Numbered from the stretch's first letter, positions 33,331-43,139 are shown. The stretch is 64,000 nucleotides of DNA from Candidatus Nitrosopumilus sp. (GCA_025699075.1 JAILWG010000001.1:62001-126000); one strand, 5' to 3'. A program made the numbers and translations. Notes: generated by a model not told the origin, from the sequence alone.

Positions 33331-33807
33331 TTAATCGTAAATCGTTTTACCTGTTTCCCAAAATTTATCTGAGATATAATGAATATTTTTAATTACTTCT
33401 CCTTTGTCCATCGTATCTAATTCAGAACTTGCTACAACTGATTTCCCAATTGCTAAAAATTTATGTTGAGACTCTTCAACTATGCAAACTAGTTTGTCTT
33501 TTTCAAATTCTGTAAATTCTTTAATCCCTGGCCTCATCAAATTTGCACCTTTACACATGAACTTTACTGCTCCCATGTCTACTGTGACTGCTGGAAATTT
33601 TTTTAACATTTCAGTTTCAGATAAAAACGGTAAATAATCATCTTCAACTTTTAGAATCTTGATTCCTTTTCCTGTGATTATTTGCGCATCATCTAAAATT
33701 TGATGAACTTTGACATTTTTCATTTTTGGTAATTCTATTCCCCATCTTTCTGAAACCGTTTTCAGGAGTGCAGCAGTCTCACTTTTTGAAATTAAATTTG
33801 ACTTCAA
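33331..33807 (-). CDS. PUA-domain RNA-binding protein
   Basis: 158 residues. The C-terminal PUA domain covers about 73-150 (VTVDMGAVKFMCKGANLMRP, then DKLVCIVEESQHKFLAIGKS). The N-terminal 70 residues resemble the partner domain seen in MCT-1/Tma20-like proteins. Those act on tRNA or in translation recycling and initiation; that specific role is inferred. Its ATG overlaps the homoserine dehydrogenase stop by four bases, an unexpected operon partner. Confidence 0.85.
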   Translation of the reverse strand: MKSNLISKSETAALLKTVSERWGIELPKMKNVKVHQILDDAQIITGKGIKILKVEDDYLPFLSETEMLKKFPAVTVDMGAVKFMCKGANLMRPGIKEFTEFEKDKLVCIVEESQHKFLAIGKSVVASSELDTMDKGEVIKNIHYISDKFWETGKTIYD

Positions 33808-34814
33808 TCTCTAGCAATCTCTTGTCTGATGTCTAACAGGTCTCTAAGTATTGAACTCGCAGTTTCCATACCTCCCGCTCCCTTTCCGATAATTGTTTGA
33901 GTGCCCGAATGTTCTGAAGTAAACGCAATTGCATTTAATGTTCCATTAACGCATAGAGGATCATCGTTTGATACTTCTTTTGGTCCTACTACAAGTTCTT
34001 TGTTACACGATGCAATTAATTTAATTGAGCAATTATTTTTGGCAGCCTTTTTGATATCTTCTAGTGTGACTTTTCTAATCCCCGTACAGTTGATATCTGG
34101 TAAAGTCACTTTCATTCCCATTACCCAGTTTGCAAGAATGACTAATTTAGCTGCCGCATCTAATCCATCCAAATCTAAAGACTCGTCGGCTTCAACATAT
34201 CCTTTATTCTGAGCATCTTTTAGAGCATCCTCATACGATATGCCTGTCCCCATGTTTGTCAAAATGTAATTTGTAGTACCGTTGAGTATTCCTGCAAAAG
34301 ATGTTATTCTTTCCCCTCTTAGACTGTTTTTAGCATAATCTAGAATTGGAGTGCCTCCACCAACCGTGCCACTGAATTTGAACATGACCTGATTATATGT
34401 TGCAAGTTCTAACAGTGATGGAAATGCTAAAGCGAGTGGACCTTTGTTTACTGAAATTACATGCATTCCTTTTTTCATAGCTGTAGTGATGTGCGTCATT
34501 CCCGGTTCTGCATCTTTGTAGTTGCTGGCTGTAGTTTCAATAAGAACATCTGCCTCTACATTTTTCAACATGTCAATTCCTGACATTTTATTTTTAGTAT
34601 CTGCATAATTTTTTACAGTCCCAAATTTTTTCTTGACTTCAATTAGTTTGTTAAAGTTTAATCCTGATTGATCTACTGCACTACCATTGCTGTCAAAGAC
34701 ACCTACTACTCTTGGCTTTAATCCGTATTTTGCATAAAGATCCTCTGATCTAGAATCAAATAATTTTACCAAGCTTTGACCTACGACCCCAAAGCCACAT
34801 AGAATGATTCTCAA
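33804..34814 (-). CDS. hom: Homoserine dehydrogenase
   Basis: 336 residues. The nucleotide motif GFGVVGQS is at 7-14. The substrate region has GILNGTTNYILTNM, DAQNKGYVEADESLDLDG (catalytic acidic residues) and the conserved Lys in AKLVIL. It reduces aspartate semialdehyde to homoserine for threonine and methionine. No ACT or aspartokinase domain is fused. First gene of a two-gene unit with the PUA protein. Confidence 0.94.
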   Translation of the reverse strand: MRIILCGFGVVGQSLVKLFDSRSEDLYAKYGLKPRVVGVFDSNGSAVDQSGLNFNKLIEVKKKFGTVKNYADTKNKMSGIDMLKNVEADVLIETTASNYKDAEPGMTHITTAMKKGMHVISVNKGPLALAFPSLLELATYNQVMFKFSGTVGGGTPILDYAKNSLRGERITSFAGILNGTTNYILTNMGTGISYEDALKDAQNKGYVEADESLDLDGLDAAAKLVILANWVMGMKVTLPDINCTGIRKVTLEDIKKAAKNNCSIKLIASCNKELVVGPKEVSNDDPLCVNGTLNAIAFTSEHSGTQTIIGKGAGGMETASSILRDLLDIRQEIARD

Positions 34815-34943
34815 ATTGTTTCATTCCTTTTTGTTGTGTTTTGGTGATTCATTTTATTCCTCTTGATTTTCTTTCATTAACTCTGTTTTATTAATAATTT
34901 TTGAATATTCTTTCACTAATAGCATCTCTTTGTTGATTTATGA

Positions 34944-35351
34944 CTATGTGGATTCATCATCTTTTTCATGTTGCAATGAAATTGAATTGATACAGTATCT
35001 TTGATTTGTAGGTTTTGGACCGTCATCAAAAACGTGGCCTAGATGCGCTCCGCATTTGTTGCAATTGACTTCTGTACGAACCATGCCGTATGTCGTATCT
35101 GAAACATATTCAATTTTTTCTTCAGAAATTGGTTCCCAAAAACTTGGCCATCCTGAACCTGAATCAAATTTTGCGTCTGATGAAAAAAGCTCTTCACCGC
35201 AACAGGTACACTTGAAAATGCCTTCTAGTTTGGTATTGTTGTATTTTCCAGAAAATGGTGGCTCTGTTCCATGATTGATACAAATCTCGTACTGTTCTGG
35301 AGTTAACTGTTTTTTCCATTCTTCGGGATTCTTCTCAATTTTTTCTGTCAT
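34944..35351 (-). CDS. msrB: Peptide methionine-R-sulfoxide reductase
   Basis: 135 residues. The structural zinc pairs are CTCC and CNKC, the signature SGSGWPSFWEPI is near 65-76, and the catalytic Cys lies in NQRYCINSIS near the C-terminus. It repairs oxidised methionine using thioredoxin, which the trxB product in this window could recharge. Stand-alone by spacing. Confidence 0.95.
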   Translation of the reverse strand: MTEKIEKNPEEWKKQLTPEQYEICINHGTEPPFSGKYNNTKLEGIFKCTCCGEELFSSDAKFDSGSGWPSFWEPISEEKIEYVSDTTYGMVRTEVNCNKCGAHLGHVFDDGPKPTNQRYCINSISLQHEKDDEST

Positions 35352-35369
35352 GATTCTTTTATCTATATT

Positions 35370-36989
35370 CTATTTTTTTAATTTTTTTCTTTTCTCTTCT
35401 GTTCTTTTTTCAGATTCAAATCTCTCTAAATCATACTCTTTCATGTCTACGTATTTCATAATTTTACTTAGATTGGGATGAACTTTGTTTATTTCTTTGA
35501 ACATTTGTTGTGCAACTCTTCTATAATCTATGTGTCCTTGAGGGACAGTTCTTAATTCAATTAAATGGCATGCTTCTCTAAGGTTGAATTTCATAAAATA
35601 CGGATAATTATATCCAAAATTTACTACGTACTGTCCTTGTTCTGGATATTTTATTCTAATTTTATTAAATGTCTCTTTAGTCTTATTCATGCAGTCTTTG
35701 AAGTCTTCCTCAATTCCTAGGATTTTAATTTCTTTTGGAATGTTGTATCCATGATCTGTTGTGAGAAGCTGTCTTTCAAGAGTCAGTGCTCTGTGTCTGT
35801 GGAAGTCTCTGAACATTCCGTAATTGTTACATAAATCAAATGTGTAGTAGATACTTTCAAATGCTCTTGATGGCCTATGGCGTCTGTTTGTTCTAATTTT
35901 TGCAAACTCATTAATTATTTTGACTTTCTTTTCCTTTGACATTTTTTTGACTTGTTGGAAAATATTTTGATATGATGTACTGGGTGATTGTTCATACATT
36001 ATACTTGTAATTATTTTGTCAATGGCGTTTTTTTCAGATTCATAATCTACCAGTTTTGTAATTGTCCCTAATTTTGGGTTTGATTTGATTTCTTTAGATG
36101 TGATTGTTTTTGATTTATTCTTAACATCTCTGAGATATTTTTGAAATGCTTTACCGTATTTGTCATCAGCTCGTCTGACAAATGATTTGATTGTGGTATC
36201 TAATTCTTTTTTGATTTTTGAGGCTAAATCTTGCTCTTCTTTTAGTTCTGAAGAACCTAAAACTGTTAAGAGATATTCAAATGCTCGTCCATTTCCTGTG
36301 ATTCCAACATTTGTCAAAGTTGATGCTGGCAATAAACCTCTTAGGATGTCAAGAGCCTTGGCTTTAGTTGAACCTCTGTAAATCATGTTTGCAGATTTTA
36401 TGTCTGATTCATTTTTTAATTTAGAAAACAATTTTTCTTTTTCGTCAGTGGAATCTTTGAAACTGTATTTTTCTATTGGGTATTTTTCTCTGATGTAGTT
36501 TACCATTGGTTCTATGTTTTTTGAATAAATTTCAAACGAGAAATTGCAACTATCTTCATACATATCTGCAAAACGAGATTTCATAATTTCTGGATCTCTG
36601 TAAAATCTGTACTTTCCATTTTCTTTTTTGTTCCATGCAACATACCTTGATGATTTTTCTAAATATGATAAACCAATTCTTCTATCTTCAATTTTTTTTA
36701 CTGCAATATTTGACAATCCTTCAATTGCAATCTGTGCTTCTCCTAACTCTGCAACAGAATCATCTCCGTATTCTAAAAGTACTCTGTTGTAAAATTCCTC
36801 TCCTCTACTTTTATTTTTTAAAAATTCATCAAGAAAAATTCTTCTCATGCTTTTGTCTGTTCTACTATATCTTGACATTAATGCGCCACGATCAACTTGT
36901 CGTGGTGTAATTATTGCAAATACATTGTCCTCTGTGTTTGAAAAGTGATCTGATAGAATCTTTTTTTCTTTAATTGAGAATTCAGACAA
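35370..36989 (-). CDS. Double-length ThyX-like protein
   Basis: 539 residues, about twice a normal flavin-dependent thymidylate synthase, with two ThyX-like halves (about 20-270 and 300-520). The first half ends with [20 protein letters not shown], the second with [19 protein letters not shown], both in the family style. The signature RHRxxSxxExSxR is altered: the first half reads [11 protein letters not shown] and the second [14 protein letters not shown]. It is therefore uncertain whether it makes dTMP. It ends with a basic tail. Nothing suggests a frameshift or fusion error. Confidence 0.78.
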   Translation of the reverse strand: MSEFSIKEKKILSDHFSNTEDNVFAIITPRQVDRGALMSRYSRTDKSMRRIFLDEFLKNKSRGEEFYNRVLLEYGDDSVAELGEAQIAIEGLSNIAVKKIEDRRIGLSYLEKSSRYVAWNKKENGKYRFYRDPEIMKSRFADMYEDSCNFSFEIYSKNIEPMVNYIREKYPIEKYSFKDSTDEKEKLFSKLKNESDIKSANMIYRGSTKAKALDILRGLLPASTLTNVGITGNGRAFEYLLTVLGSSELKEEQDLASKIKKELDTTIKSFVRRADDKYGKAFQKYLRDVKNKSKTITSKEIKSNPKLGTITKLVDYESEKNAIDKIITSIMYEQSPSTSYQNIFQQVKKMSKEKKVKIINEFAKIRTNRRHRPSRAFESIYYTFDLCNNYGMFRDFHRHRALTLERQLLTTDHGYNIPKEIKILGIEEDFKDCMNKTKETFNKIRIKYPEQGQYVVNFGYNYPYFMKFNLREACHLIELRTVPQGHIDYRRVAQQMFKEINKVHPNLSKIMKYVDMKEYDLERFESEKRTEEKRKKLKK

Positions 36990-37021
36990 TAACGATGTGT
37001 TGATTCACAATTATTAATAGT

Positions 37022-37315
37022 CTATTTCTTTTTTCCAATTTGAATTAGATCGGGTCCTTTGTCCCTGTTTTTGTCTTGACCCTTTGCTTGCCATCTGAGT
37101 AACACTTGCTTGAATGCTTCAGCATCTTCTTCATTTTCTGTATACATCAGTGTTGTAACCCAATATCCTTTTTTTGCAGTTTTTCCTCCAATTGAATTCA
37201 TCCAAAAATCGCTTGGCAGAGTTTCCATTGATTTATTGTTAGGATCTTTTGTGGCTTCAATCCATCTACTTGCTACAAAATTCAAAATTTGCTCAAGTTC
37301 TTCTTTTTGAATCAT
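37022..37315 (-). CDS. 97-aa hypothetical protein
   Basis: An N-terminal helix (EELEQILNFVASRWIEATKD) is followed by an aromatic strand region (KKGYWVTTLMYTENEEDA) and a basic tail. The pattern suggests a compact alpha/beta domain. Same strand as, and upstream of, the ThyX-like gene by 32 bases, so possibly co-transcribed. No family recognised. Confidence 0.65.
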   Translation of the reverse strand: MIQKEELEQILNFVASRWIEATKDPNNKSMETLPSDFWMNSIGGKTAKKGYWVTTLMYTENEEDAEAFKQVLLRWQAKGQDKNRDKGPDLIQIGKKK

Positions 37316-37414
37316 GAGCCTGTTATTTTGTCTCTAGATTTTAAAATTACTCAAAATTAGCCAATTTTAGTTTGTGAATTTAATCTTACTAAAACTAAAA
37401 ACATTTCTTACACT

Positions 37415-38326
37415 TTGTCGGTTATACAAATCCCTAAACTATCACACATGACAAACGACGATATCGAAATCATCGGTAAAAATGTCAAAGACATGTACGG
37501 AACATTCATGGGTAAAGTCGTAGGAACAATAACTGATATCGACGGAAGTATTCAATCCGTTGGCATTGACTGCGGTTCTCAAGGATTACAGCAAATCCAA
37601 TATGAGCAATTAGTAGTTCAAGGCGAAATTGTTATTTTCATTCCAAAATGGAGACTCGACTCACAAAGACTCATTCGTGAAAAGCAATTAACTCTACGTC
37701 GATTAAAAGCATTGATTGACATTGTTTCAGAAAATGACGACATGAAAGCAGATGCAGAAATCATTCATGAGAAATACAAGTCAAAACTTGTATCATTAGA
37801 TGAAACAGAACGTGAAATCAAAGCAATTCTTGAGGCAAGATTGGCAGAGTTAGATGATCAAATGAAGTCAGCTAAAATGTTATCGTTTGATGCAAAAGTA
37901 CAATACAAGAGCAATGAAATCTCTGATGCAACATTTGAGACTGTGAAATCATGCACAACTGAGGTAATTGAGCATGTAACTCACGAAACAGCAGAAATCG
38001 CAAATGTAAAGAGTAGAATTGCAGACCTTGAATTGGAAGTGCAAGAGATAACAGCCCCTCCAACACACAACATCCAAGAATCCGCCCGTTCATATCTGGA
38101 GACTTCTGAACCACAACAAGTAGTTCAGACAATACTTCCAGAAGTACCAGTCGAATCAACAATAATACCTTCAGGACCAATTGAGGCACCAAGTATCCCT
38201 ATACCTGAACCTCCAACTGAATCTGAAGTAAACTTTGCATTCCCAGAACCACCCCAACAGGTGACAGCAGAGACTTCAAAAGACGATAATGATAACGATT
38301 GGCTTGCAAGAATGGAAGCACAATAA
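37415..38326 (+). CDS. cdvA: Cell-division protein CdvA
   Basis: 303 residues. N-terminal PRC-barrel-like beta domain at about 20-80 (GTFMGKVVGTITDIDGSIQS, then GEIVIFIPKWRLDS), a long coiled coil at about 85-205, a Pro/Glu-rich linker, and a short conserved C-terminal end (DNDWLARMEAQ). In Cdv systems CdvA sits on membrane or DNA at midcell and recruits the ESCRT-III homologue CdvB through its C-terminus. No cdvB or cdvC gene lies in this window, as is usual for thaumarchaea where the genes are scattered. TTG start. Confidence 0.9.
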   Translation: MSVIQIPKLSHMTNDDIEIIGKNVKDMYGTFMGKVVGTITDIDGSIQSVGIDCGSQGLQQIQYEQLVVQGEIVIFIPKWRLDSQRLIREKQLTLRRLKALIDIVSENDDMKADAEIIHEKYKSKLVSLDETEREIKAILEARLAELDDQMKSAKMLSFDAKVQYKSNEISDATFETVKSCTTEVIEHVTHETAEIANVKSRIADLELEVQEITAPPTHNIQESARSYLETSEPQQVVQTILPEVPVESTIIPSGPIEAPSIPIPEPPTESEVNFAFPEPPQQVTAETSKDDNDNDWLARMEAQ

Positions 38327-38381
38327 TTTTTTTAAATTATTTTTTTAACACTTAGAAAGATCTACCTTCATACACTTTTTG

Positions 38382-40301
38382 ATGGTTGAGACATATGCAA
38401 TTGGACTTGGAAACAATGATGGCTCTCTGAGAAAAAAGGCTGATTCTGATTATGTCGCTTTCTGGGATGATCAGGCAAAGCATTTGTCGTGGTTCACCCA
38501 GTGGGATAAGACCCTCGATTGGAGTCCTCCTTTTGCAAAGTGGTTTGTTGGAGGCACAATTAACGCATCATACAACGCACTGGATGTCCATCAGGACAAA
38601 AAATCTAAAAAATCGGCTATTTTATGGGAGGGTGAAAATGGTGAATCTCGAAACATCTCCTATGGCGAAATGTTTACACAAGTTCAGAAATTTGCAAATG
38701 TTCTCAAATCATTGGGTGTTCAAAAGGGTGACCGTGTCACAATCTATCTGCCTATGGTTCCAGAACTCATAGTTTCAATGCTTGCATGTGCACGAATTGG
38801 TGCAACACATACTGTGATTTTTTCTGGATTTAGTGCAACGTCGATTAAGGACAGAGTATCTGATTCAAAATCTAAAATTATCATTACTGCAGATGGAGGG
38901 TATAGAAGAGGAAAAATTGTAAAACTCAAAGATGTGATTGACGATGCAATAAAGGATATTGATTTTGTTGAACATGTGGTAGTACTTGAAAGAACTAAAA
39001 ATAAAATCACAATGACACCTAAAGATAAGCTTTGGAATGACTTGATGAATAGCATTTCAGAATCATGTCCTGCTGAATCATTACCCAGTGAGCATCCTCT
39101 TTACATTTTGTATACTTCAGGTACTACTGGAAAACCAAAAGGTGTATTACACGGTACTGGTGGATACTTGACTCATCTACATTCAACTTTCAAGTGGGCT
39201 TTTGACATAAAAGATTCTGATGTCTTTTTTTGTACAGCTGACATCGGTTGGGTTACTGGACATAGTTATGTTGCATATGCCCCATTTCTTCATGGTGCAA
39301 CACAAGTAATGTATGAAGGAGCTCCTGATTTCCCGGACGCATCTAGAATGTGGGATATTTTGCAAAAATACAAAGTGACAATTTTTTACACTACTCCAAC
39401 TGCGTTGAGAATGTTTATGAAATTTGGTGATGAGATCCCAAATTCATTTGATCTTTCAAATTTAAGATTGCTTGGTTCGGTAGGTGAGCCAATAAATCCT
39501 GAAGTTTGGAAATGGTATTTTAAAACAATTGGAAAAGAAAAATGTCCAATAATTGATACCTGGTGGCAGACTGAAACTGGAGGTATGCTGATATCTCCAC
39601 TTCCTGGATTGGAATCTCTTCCTCTAAAGCCCGGATCTGGAACACTTCCAATTCCAGGCGTAGACATCTCGGTAGTTGATGAAAATGGAAATGATGTTCC
39701 TGTGAATACAAAGGGGTATCTTGTAATCAAAAATCCTTGGCCTGGAATGCTTTTGACCTTGTGGAATGATGATGAAAAATACAAAACAGTATACTGGTCA
39801 AAATATGAGAATTGCTATTATCCTGGAGACTATGCTCGAAAAGATGAAGATGGGTATCTTTGGCTATTGGGTCGAGCAGATGACGTTCTAAAAGTTGCAG
39901 GTCATAGAATTGGAACTGCGGAGCTTGAAAGCTGTATTGTTTCTCATCCGAATGTTGCAGAATCTGCAGTGTGTGGGATTCCTGATGAAGTCAAGGGCGA
40001 GGTGATTATTGCATTTACAGTTTTGAAACAGGGATTGGAACATGATTCAAAAATACTGGAAAAAGAAATTTCTGATAAAATCAGAACTGACATTGGTGCA
40101 ATTGCAACGCCTAAACAAATCTACTTTGTTTCAAGGCTCCCAAAAACTCGTAGTGGAAAAATAATGCGAAGGTTGCTCAAAGCTATAGGCAACAATGAAA
40201 AAATTGGCGATGTTAGCACTTTAGAGGACGGAGCTGCAGTGACCGAAGTTCAACAAGTTTTTGACGACCTACAGAAATCTGTTAAAGAGAATTCAAAATA
40301 A
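38382..40301 (+). CDS. acs: AMP-forming acetyl/propionyl-CoA synthetase
   Basis: 639 residues from ATG 38382 (a TTG directly before it is an alternative). The adenylation motif YTSGTTGKPKGVLHG is near 245-259, DTWWQTETGG near 391-400, the hinge and A8 motif GRADDVLKVAGHRIG near 504-518, and the catalytic Lys in KTRSGKIMRR near 605. Full length for the family. It activates acetate or propionate with ATP and CoA. It is not the ADP-forming enzyme used in the thaumarchaeal 3-hydroxypropionate/4-hydroxybutyrate cycle. Confidence 0.93.
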   Translation: MVETYAIGLGNNDGSLRKKADSDYVAFWDDQAKHLSWFTQWDKTLDWSPPFAKWFVGGTINASYNALDVHQDKKSKKSAILWEGENGESRNISYGEMFTQVQKFANVLKSLGVQKGDRVTIYLPMVPELIVSMLACARIGATHTVIFSGFSATSIKDRVSDSKSKIIITADGGYRRGKIVKLKDVIDDAIKDIDFVEHVVVLERTKNKITMTPKDKLWNDLMNSISESCPAESLPSEHPLYILYTSGTTGKPKGVLHGTGGYLTHLHSTFKWAFDIKDSDVFFCTADIGWVTGHSYVAYAPFLHGATQVMYEGAPDFPDASRMWDILQKYKVTIFYTTPTALRMFMKFGDEIPNSFDLSNLRLLGSVGEPINPEVWKWYFKTIGKEKCPIIDTWWQTETGGMLISPLPGLESLPLKPGSGTLPIPGVDISVVDENGNDVPVNTKGYLVIKNPWPGMLLTLWNDDEKYKTVYWSKYENCYYPGDYARKDEDGYLWLLGRADDVLKVAGHRIGTAELESCIVSHPNVAESAVCGIPDEVKGEVIIAFTVLKQGLEHDSKILEKEISDKIRTDIGAIATPKQIYFVSRLPKTRSGKIMRRLLKAIGNNEKIGDVSTLEDGAAVTEVQQVFDDLQKSVKENSK

Positions 40302-40302
40302 T

Positions 40303-40398
40303 CTATTTTTTACAAAAACCGCAACTGCATTCAAACATTCCTGCCTTTTCCATGCATTGATCATGGTGTTCATTATAACATTTGTTGCAGATTACCAT
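40303..40398 (-). CDS. 31-aa Cys-rich peptide, third gene of cassette copy 2
   Basis: Begins MVICNKCYNEHHDQC and ends ECSCGFCKK. Six or seven Cys plus two His allow two metal sites. Its ATG directly follows the TAA of the C2H2 finger gene on the same strand. The CxxC...H...C...CxCxxC arrangement resembles the peptides at 3669-3767 and 54427-54561. Confidence 0.6.
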   Translation of the reverse strand: MVICNKCYNEHHDQCMEKAGMFECSCGFCKK

Positions 40399-40506
40399 TT
40401 AGACCACTATCTTCTTTTTGTGAGTTTTTTCGTGAATCAATACTTTGTCAAAAGTATCTGAATATCCATCCCAATGAAAACTACATTCTCTACAATTGTA
40501 TTTCAT
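40399..40506 (-). CDS. 35-aa C2H2 mini zinc finger, cassette copy 2
   Basis: Begins MKYNCRECSFHWD and contains VLIHEKTHKKK. Cys5, Cys8, His25 and His29 are at exactly the positions found in the finger at 5385-5513, and aromatic F10 and W12 are shared. Its ATG overlaps the stop of the upstream basic peptide by four bases. This second, diverged copy shows that the protein is conserved rather than a chance frame. Confidence 0.75.
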   Translation of the reverse strand: MKYNCRECSFHWDGYSDTFDKVLIHEKTHKKKIVV

Positions 40507-40616
40507 TTCAAATCATCCTTCTTAATTTTTTCAGATTCTTTGAATGCATTTACATTCTCAACTGATTTGCTATTTTTTGAACTGTTTTTCAGTTTTTCAA
40601 GTATTTTTTTAAACAT
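40503..40616 (-). CDS. 37-aa basic peptide, cassette copy 2 first gene
   Basis: Begins MFKKILEKLKNSSKN and ends KIKKDDLK. Same length, opening amphipathic patch and polar Lys/Ser/Glu composition as the peptide at 5274-5384, and in the same position ahead of a C2H2 finger. ATGA overlap with the finger gene indicates coupled translation. Confidence 0.6.
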   Translation of the reverse strand: MFKKILEKLKNSSKNSKSVENVNAFKESEKIKKDDLK

Positions 40617-40749
40617 GCTTTATTTGGGTTCTCTCTATAATATACTGGCGTAATTTTTGATTTTCACGCCTAATTTTCTATATGTATCTCCAAAATTCTA
40701 TAAATAATCAGGAATAAGTAGATATTATTGATAATTTACTATATAGATT

Positions 40750-40926
40750 ATGCCTGGATATCTGGGAAACAAATCCGATAACAAAGTTCATCATTTGGCA
40801 ACAATGAAACAAGATTGTGAGATTTATTATATAAAAAAAGTAGATCAGGTTTACTTTACTCCAGACACGTTAGAAAATGCAATAAAAGAAAAATTCACTC
40901 CTTGCACACATTGTATAGAATCTTAG
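40750..40926 (+). CDS. 58-aa Ada-like metal-binding peptide
   Basis: Begins MPGYLGNKSDNKVHHLA. The pattern is H14/H15, Cys23 and then FTPCTHC at the end (Cys52, Cys55), with YFTPDTLENAIKEKF before it. That matches the zinc-knuckle layout of the Ada N-terminal metal-binding family (C-x(n)-F-x(n)-A-x(n)-PCxxC). Probably a small zinc protein acting on nucleic acid; divergent from cassette copy 2. Confidence 0.6.
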   Translation: MPGYLGNKSDNKVHHLATMKQDCEIYYIKKVDQVYFTPDTLENAIKEKFTPCTHCIES

Positions 40927-41158
40927 ATGTTCTTTAATTAATGATCAAAAATATTCTATTTTGTTCTCATGTGTAACAAGTTTGATGTTTTGCATGACTG
41001 ATTAATTTTATTGTGTTCATACTACTGAGTTATGTAATATTTTTGAACAAATCTCTAAACGTTGATTTGAAATACATATAATCTGACAATATACAAATTT
41101 TGATTAATGATTGGTGGTCATTTTGATATTGAAATTATTGTTTTGGATGTCTCATAAT

Positions 41159-41689
41159 TTATTTTCTTAGTTCATTAAAATTTACTTTGGATAACATTTC
41201 AAACATTTCTTTCAGTCCGTCATATTCTGATTTTGAATTCTCATCTAATTGATCATATTCTTTTTCTTTTATTTCATCTAGCTTTGCATTTGATGCTTTG
41301 AAGAATTCTTGATACTCTTTAATTTTTTCATCAGTCATTTGCTCTAAATCAAATATGACTGTGTTACTTCCGAGCAAATTTCCATTTTCATCATACAGAC
41401 TAGTTGCTTGTAATAACCCTGAAAAAGTTTCTCCGTTTTGTTTTTTAAAAGTAATTTTTCTATCAGTTACTTTGCCTGTATCAAACCAAATTTTTAAAGA
41501 ATTATTCATATCTTCCCAGGATTCTTTTGGAACATGCTCGAAGATTGGTCTTCCTATGATTTCTGATTTTGCATACCCTAGTTTGGCCGCATAGGTTGAA
41601 TTACAGTCTAAAATTACGCCTATGGAGTTGACTCTTCTCCACATTATTGGGGCGTCTTTGAGTGTCTTTCTTGCTTCTGTCTGAGGCAT
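41159..41689 (-). CDS. PAS-domain protein
   Basis: 176 residues with one PAS domain at about 12-115 (RVNSIGVILDCNSTYAAKLG, EIIGRPIFEHVP, then FSGLLQATSLYDENGNLLGS) and a charged helical C-terminus (about 118-176). No kinase or DNA-binding domain follows, so it must act through a partner. A ligand or redox sensing role is inferred from the fold. Confidence 0.85.
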   Translation of the reverse strand: MPQTEARKTLKDAPIMWRRVNSIGVILDCNSTYAAKLGYAKSEIIGRPIFEHVPKESWEDMNNSLKIWFDTGKVTDRKITFKKQNGETFSGLLQATSLYDENGNLLGSNTVIFDLEQMTDEKIKEYQEFFKASNAKLDEIKEKEYDQLDENSKSEYDGLKEMFEMLSKVNFNELRK

Positions 41690-41727
41690 TTTTTAAAATT
41701 GTATTGACTAGTTATTAAATTGAAATC

Positions 41728-42750
41728 TTAGAACCATTGATCGAGATTGTGACTCTTTTTCTCAAGAGCTTTTTTCAACCTGTTTAAAGTTGACTGGATT
41801 CTGTCCTCAGAAAAACTCCTTTCCTTTACTAAATAATTTGTCACTCCTTCATAATCTACTTCTTTAAACACAATTTCATCTACATCTGCCACCTCTGGAT
41901 TTAGGAATATTTCTCGTATTTGTTGAAAATCAATTTCTTCTAACTGTTCTTGAATTTGAGGAATGTCTTCTAATCTTGAATGTTGTTTAATCAGCTTCAT
42001 TGCAGTTTTTGGACCAATTCTCTCAAAACCGTTTGGATTAAAATCAGTTCCAATTAAAATTCCTACATCAATTAATTCTTCTCTGGTTAACCCTATTGCA
42101 TCTAGTGTCTTTTGGGTTTCTATTATTTCTGGAAGTACGTCGATGTATGTATTCCTGTTTGGGATTTTTCGTCTTCCACTGGTTGTGAAATTCCTTACCA
42201 ATCTTTTTGCTCCACACAATATGGAATCATAGTCTTGGCTGGCCGAAGCATATGCTTGTCCTGTATTTGTTAGATGAGCTGCTGTTGCTTCGCCTTCTGA
42301 TGGAGCTTCAATGTATGGAATTCCTAAATATGTAAGAAATTGTTTTGATTCTTTGACCATTCCATCTTTCATGCTGGTTGTTTGCTGTGCAAATTTTCTT
42401 GCTTCCTCCATATTTCCTGCCGCAACAGCTTTTTCATATTTTACCGTGGCATCTTTTTTAATTTGCTTCCTTCTCTCAATCTCGGCAGTTTTCAGTGATG
42501 GTGGTTTTCCATCAAAAACGTAGACTGGTTTGATGCCTAATGATAGGAAATTGATATTTCTGTATAACAGTCCGCTGAGGTGACTTGTAATTCTCCCTTC
42601 CGAATCTGATAGCTGTAATCCGTCAGGGCCTCTGATGCTTGCTAAAAACTGGTAGATTGCATTGTATGCATCAATTGCTATTACTTTATTTGAAAATGCC
42701 TCAAGAGTTGTTTTCTCTCGAATGACTAACTCTTTTAGGTTTAATCCCAT
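41728..42750 (-). CDS. fen: Flap endonuclease FEN1
   Basis: 340 residues. Metal-binding acids are visible in [35 protein letters not shown] and [12 protein letters not shown], followed by the helix-hairpin-helix region ([19 protein letters not shown]). The C-terminus [10 protein letters not shown] is a PCNA-interacting peptide (QxxLDxWF-like). It removes 5' flaps during Okazaki fragment maturation and repair. Start ATG; normal length. Confidence 0.95.
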   Translation of the reverse strand: MGLNLKELVIREKTTLEAFSNKVIAIDAYNAIYQFLASIRGPDGLQLSDSEGRITSHLSGLLYRNINFLSLGIKPVYVFDGKPPSLKTAEIERRKQIKKDATVKYEKAVAAGNMEEARKFAQQTTSMKDGMVKESKQFLTYLGIPYIEAPSEGEATAAHLTNTGQAYASASQDYDSILCGAKRLVRNFTTSGRRKIPNRNTYIDVLPEIIETQKTLDAIGLTREELIDVGILIGTDFNPNGFERIGPKTAMKLIKQHSRLEDIPQIQEQLEEIDFQQIREIFLNPEVADVDEIVFKEVDYEGVTNYLVKERSFSEDRIQSTLNRLKKALEKKSHNLDQWF

Positions 42751-42858
42751 AAGTTTTCTTGATGTTTTCAGGTATTTTGTGTTTGTCCTTGCAATTTGAT
42801 CGATATTAATTACAAAATTTAAAATAAAATTTAATCTTCATGCCAGTAGAACATTGAA

Positions 42859-43131
42859 TTGTCTCTGAGAAATTTCCCCCTATATGTACAGGATAAAATT
42901 TATGAAATTCGCTATGATTCAACTGATAAAATTTCAAAAATTGTTTCATATTTTCCTCTTTCTGAATCTGAAAAGCAAGAAATCGTATTCATTTTAAATG
43001 ATGATGGCTTTGACGGATTTAATTCTATTTTCACTGATTCTGTTACTGATGAAGAATGGGTTAGAACGAAAGATCAAATCAAAAAGAAATTCAAAGATGA
43101 ATTGTTTGATATTGATAATATTGGATCATAG
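42859..43131 (+). CDS. 90-aa hypothetical protein
   Basis: TTG-initiated frame of 90 codons with mixed charge (DKIYEIRYDSTDKISKIVSY, SESEKQEIVFILNDDGFDGF). It looks like a compact alpha/beta fold. It lies 38 bases ahead of the tRNA-Ser gene. No family recognised. Confidence 0.6.
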   Translation: MSLRNFPLYVQDKIYEIRYDSTDKISKIVSYFPLSESEKQEIVFILNDDGFDGFNSIFTDSVTDEEWVRTKDQIKKKFKDELFDIDNIGS

Positions 43132-43139
43132 CAATTCGC

